A DNA stretch of 64,000 nt. Origin: Lytechinus pictus. Its lineage: Eukaryota; Echinodermata; Echinoidea; Temnopleuroida; Toxopneustidae. The DNA lies in assembly GCF_037042905.1 (NCBI RefSeq), contig NC_087258.1, positions 1,459,001 through 1,523,000 of the forward strand. Reading direction: 5' to 3'. Every line of letters starts with the position of its first letter. Within the stretch, counting starts at the first letter, position 1. The notes under the pieces are model-generated. The model searched no databases and was not told the DNA's origin. It worked only from the letters and a program-made list of their open reading frames with translations. Below, in pieces: positions 63,640 to 64,000 of the stretch. Position numbers and translations under genes: made by a program.

Positions 63640-64000
63640 CTCCTCTTATTCACGTCAACATTTTTTATTATTGTTATTATTATTTGTTTGGCATCACCTG
63701 TGCCTGGGAGGCAAAAAGCGAACTGAATCACTATGACTCGCAGGTCTCTCCTCCCGATATACATGTAACTGATTGGGGGGACTGCAGGTGGACCACTACA
63801 CCGGGGTTTCCCCCTACTCCTTGTTTGGGTGGAATTTACTCAGGTAATTATTATTATCATTTTCATTATTATCCTTATTATCAACATCGTCAACTTCATC
63901 CTCCTCCTCATCATCGTCACCATCACAATCATCATCATTAGCACCATCACCATTATCACCATCATCATCATCACCACCACCATTATCATCATCATGATCA
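63640..64000. repeat. ATT/ATC/CAT microsatellites with a SINE fragment (63690-63835, antisense)
   Basis: ATTATT runs, then the SINE fragment GGCATCACCTGTGCCTGG ... GGGGTTTCCCCCTACTCC (inverse of 57180-57340), then ATTATCATC/CATCATCACC runs to the window's end. No exon is visible here. Confidence 0.85.

Overview
The window looks like an echinoderm genome, most probably a sea urchin. It is AT-rich, its genes have many introns with GT/AG junctions, it is full of short inverted-repeat transposons, and it carries tRNA-derived SINEs and LINE tails of types familiar from sea urchins. The species assignment is an inference. No rRNA, functional tRNA, CRISPR or bacterial-type operon was seen.

One host gene dominates: a NACHT-type ATPase with tetratricopeptide repeats on the minus strand. 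Its 16 recognised exons run from 63398 down to the stop codon at 14870, and its 5' end lies beyond the window. All exons join in frame into 803 residues. The 14.9 kb below its stop codon holds no convincing gene; it contains MITEs, AT-rich sequence and probably a long 3' UTR.

The intron between the exons at 46461-46604 and 17294-17374 is about 29 kb long and holds a nest of transposons. An outer element at 18898-45733 has ends CCCAGGTCGAAA...TTTCGACCTGGG, a possible TC target duplication, and arrays near both ends that share the word TCTATTGGTCCTATAGA. It carries two divergently transcribed, spliced genes: a CACTA/EnSpm-like (Tnp2-type) transposase of 1007 aa (36557 to 32076, minus) and a BEN-domain DNA-binding protein of 406 aa (37360 to 41434, plus). 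They share a promoter region of about 800 bp.

Inside one subterminal array of the outer element sits a second element at 19662-30997 (11,336 bp). It has ends CACACTTAAAAATAGG...CCTATTTTTAAGTGTG and a TA duplication. The insertion point is exact because it interrupts a 209-bp tandem repeat whose phase resumes on the other side. This inner element carries a spliced SAMD3-like gene (minus) and no visible transposase. Two MITEs with perfect 8-bp target duplications and two SINE heads lie in the introns of that gene. The outer element may in turn have split an older MITE, whose candidate halves lie at 18523-18897 and 45734-46140.

The introns upstream (46.6-63.4 kb) hold further mobile DNA: a foldback element of about 2.4 kb ending 26 bp from an exon, a 152-bp tandem array that copies an exon's 3' end with its splice donor, a piggyBac-like MITE with G/C palindromes near its ends, a retroposed tail with a 49-bp target duplication, and several SINE and LINE fragments. 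Exon limits were assigned by eye from reading frame, splice consensus and phase; no alignment or transcript data were available.
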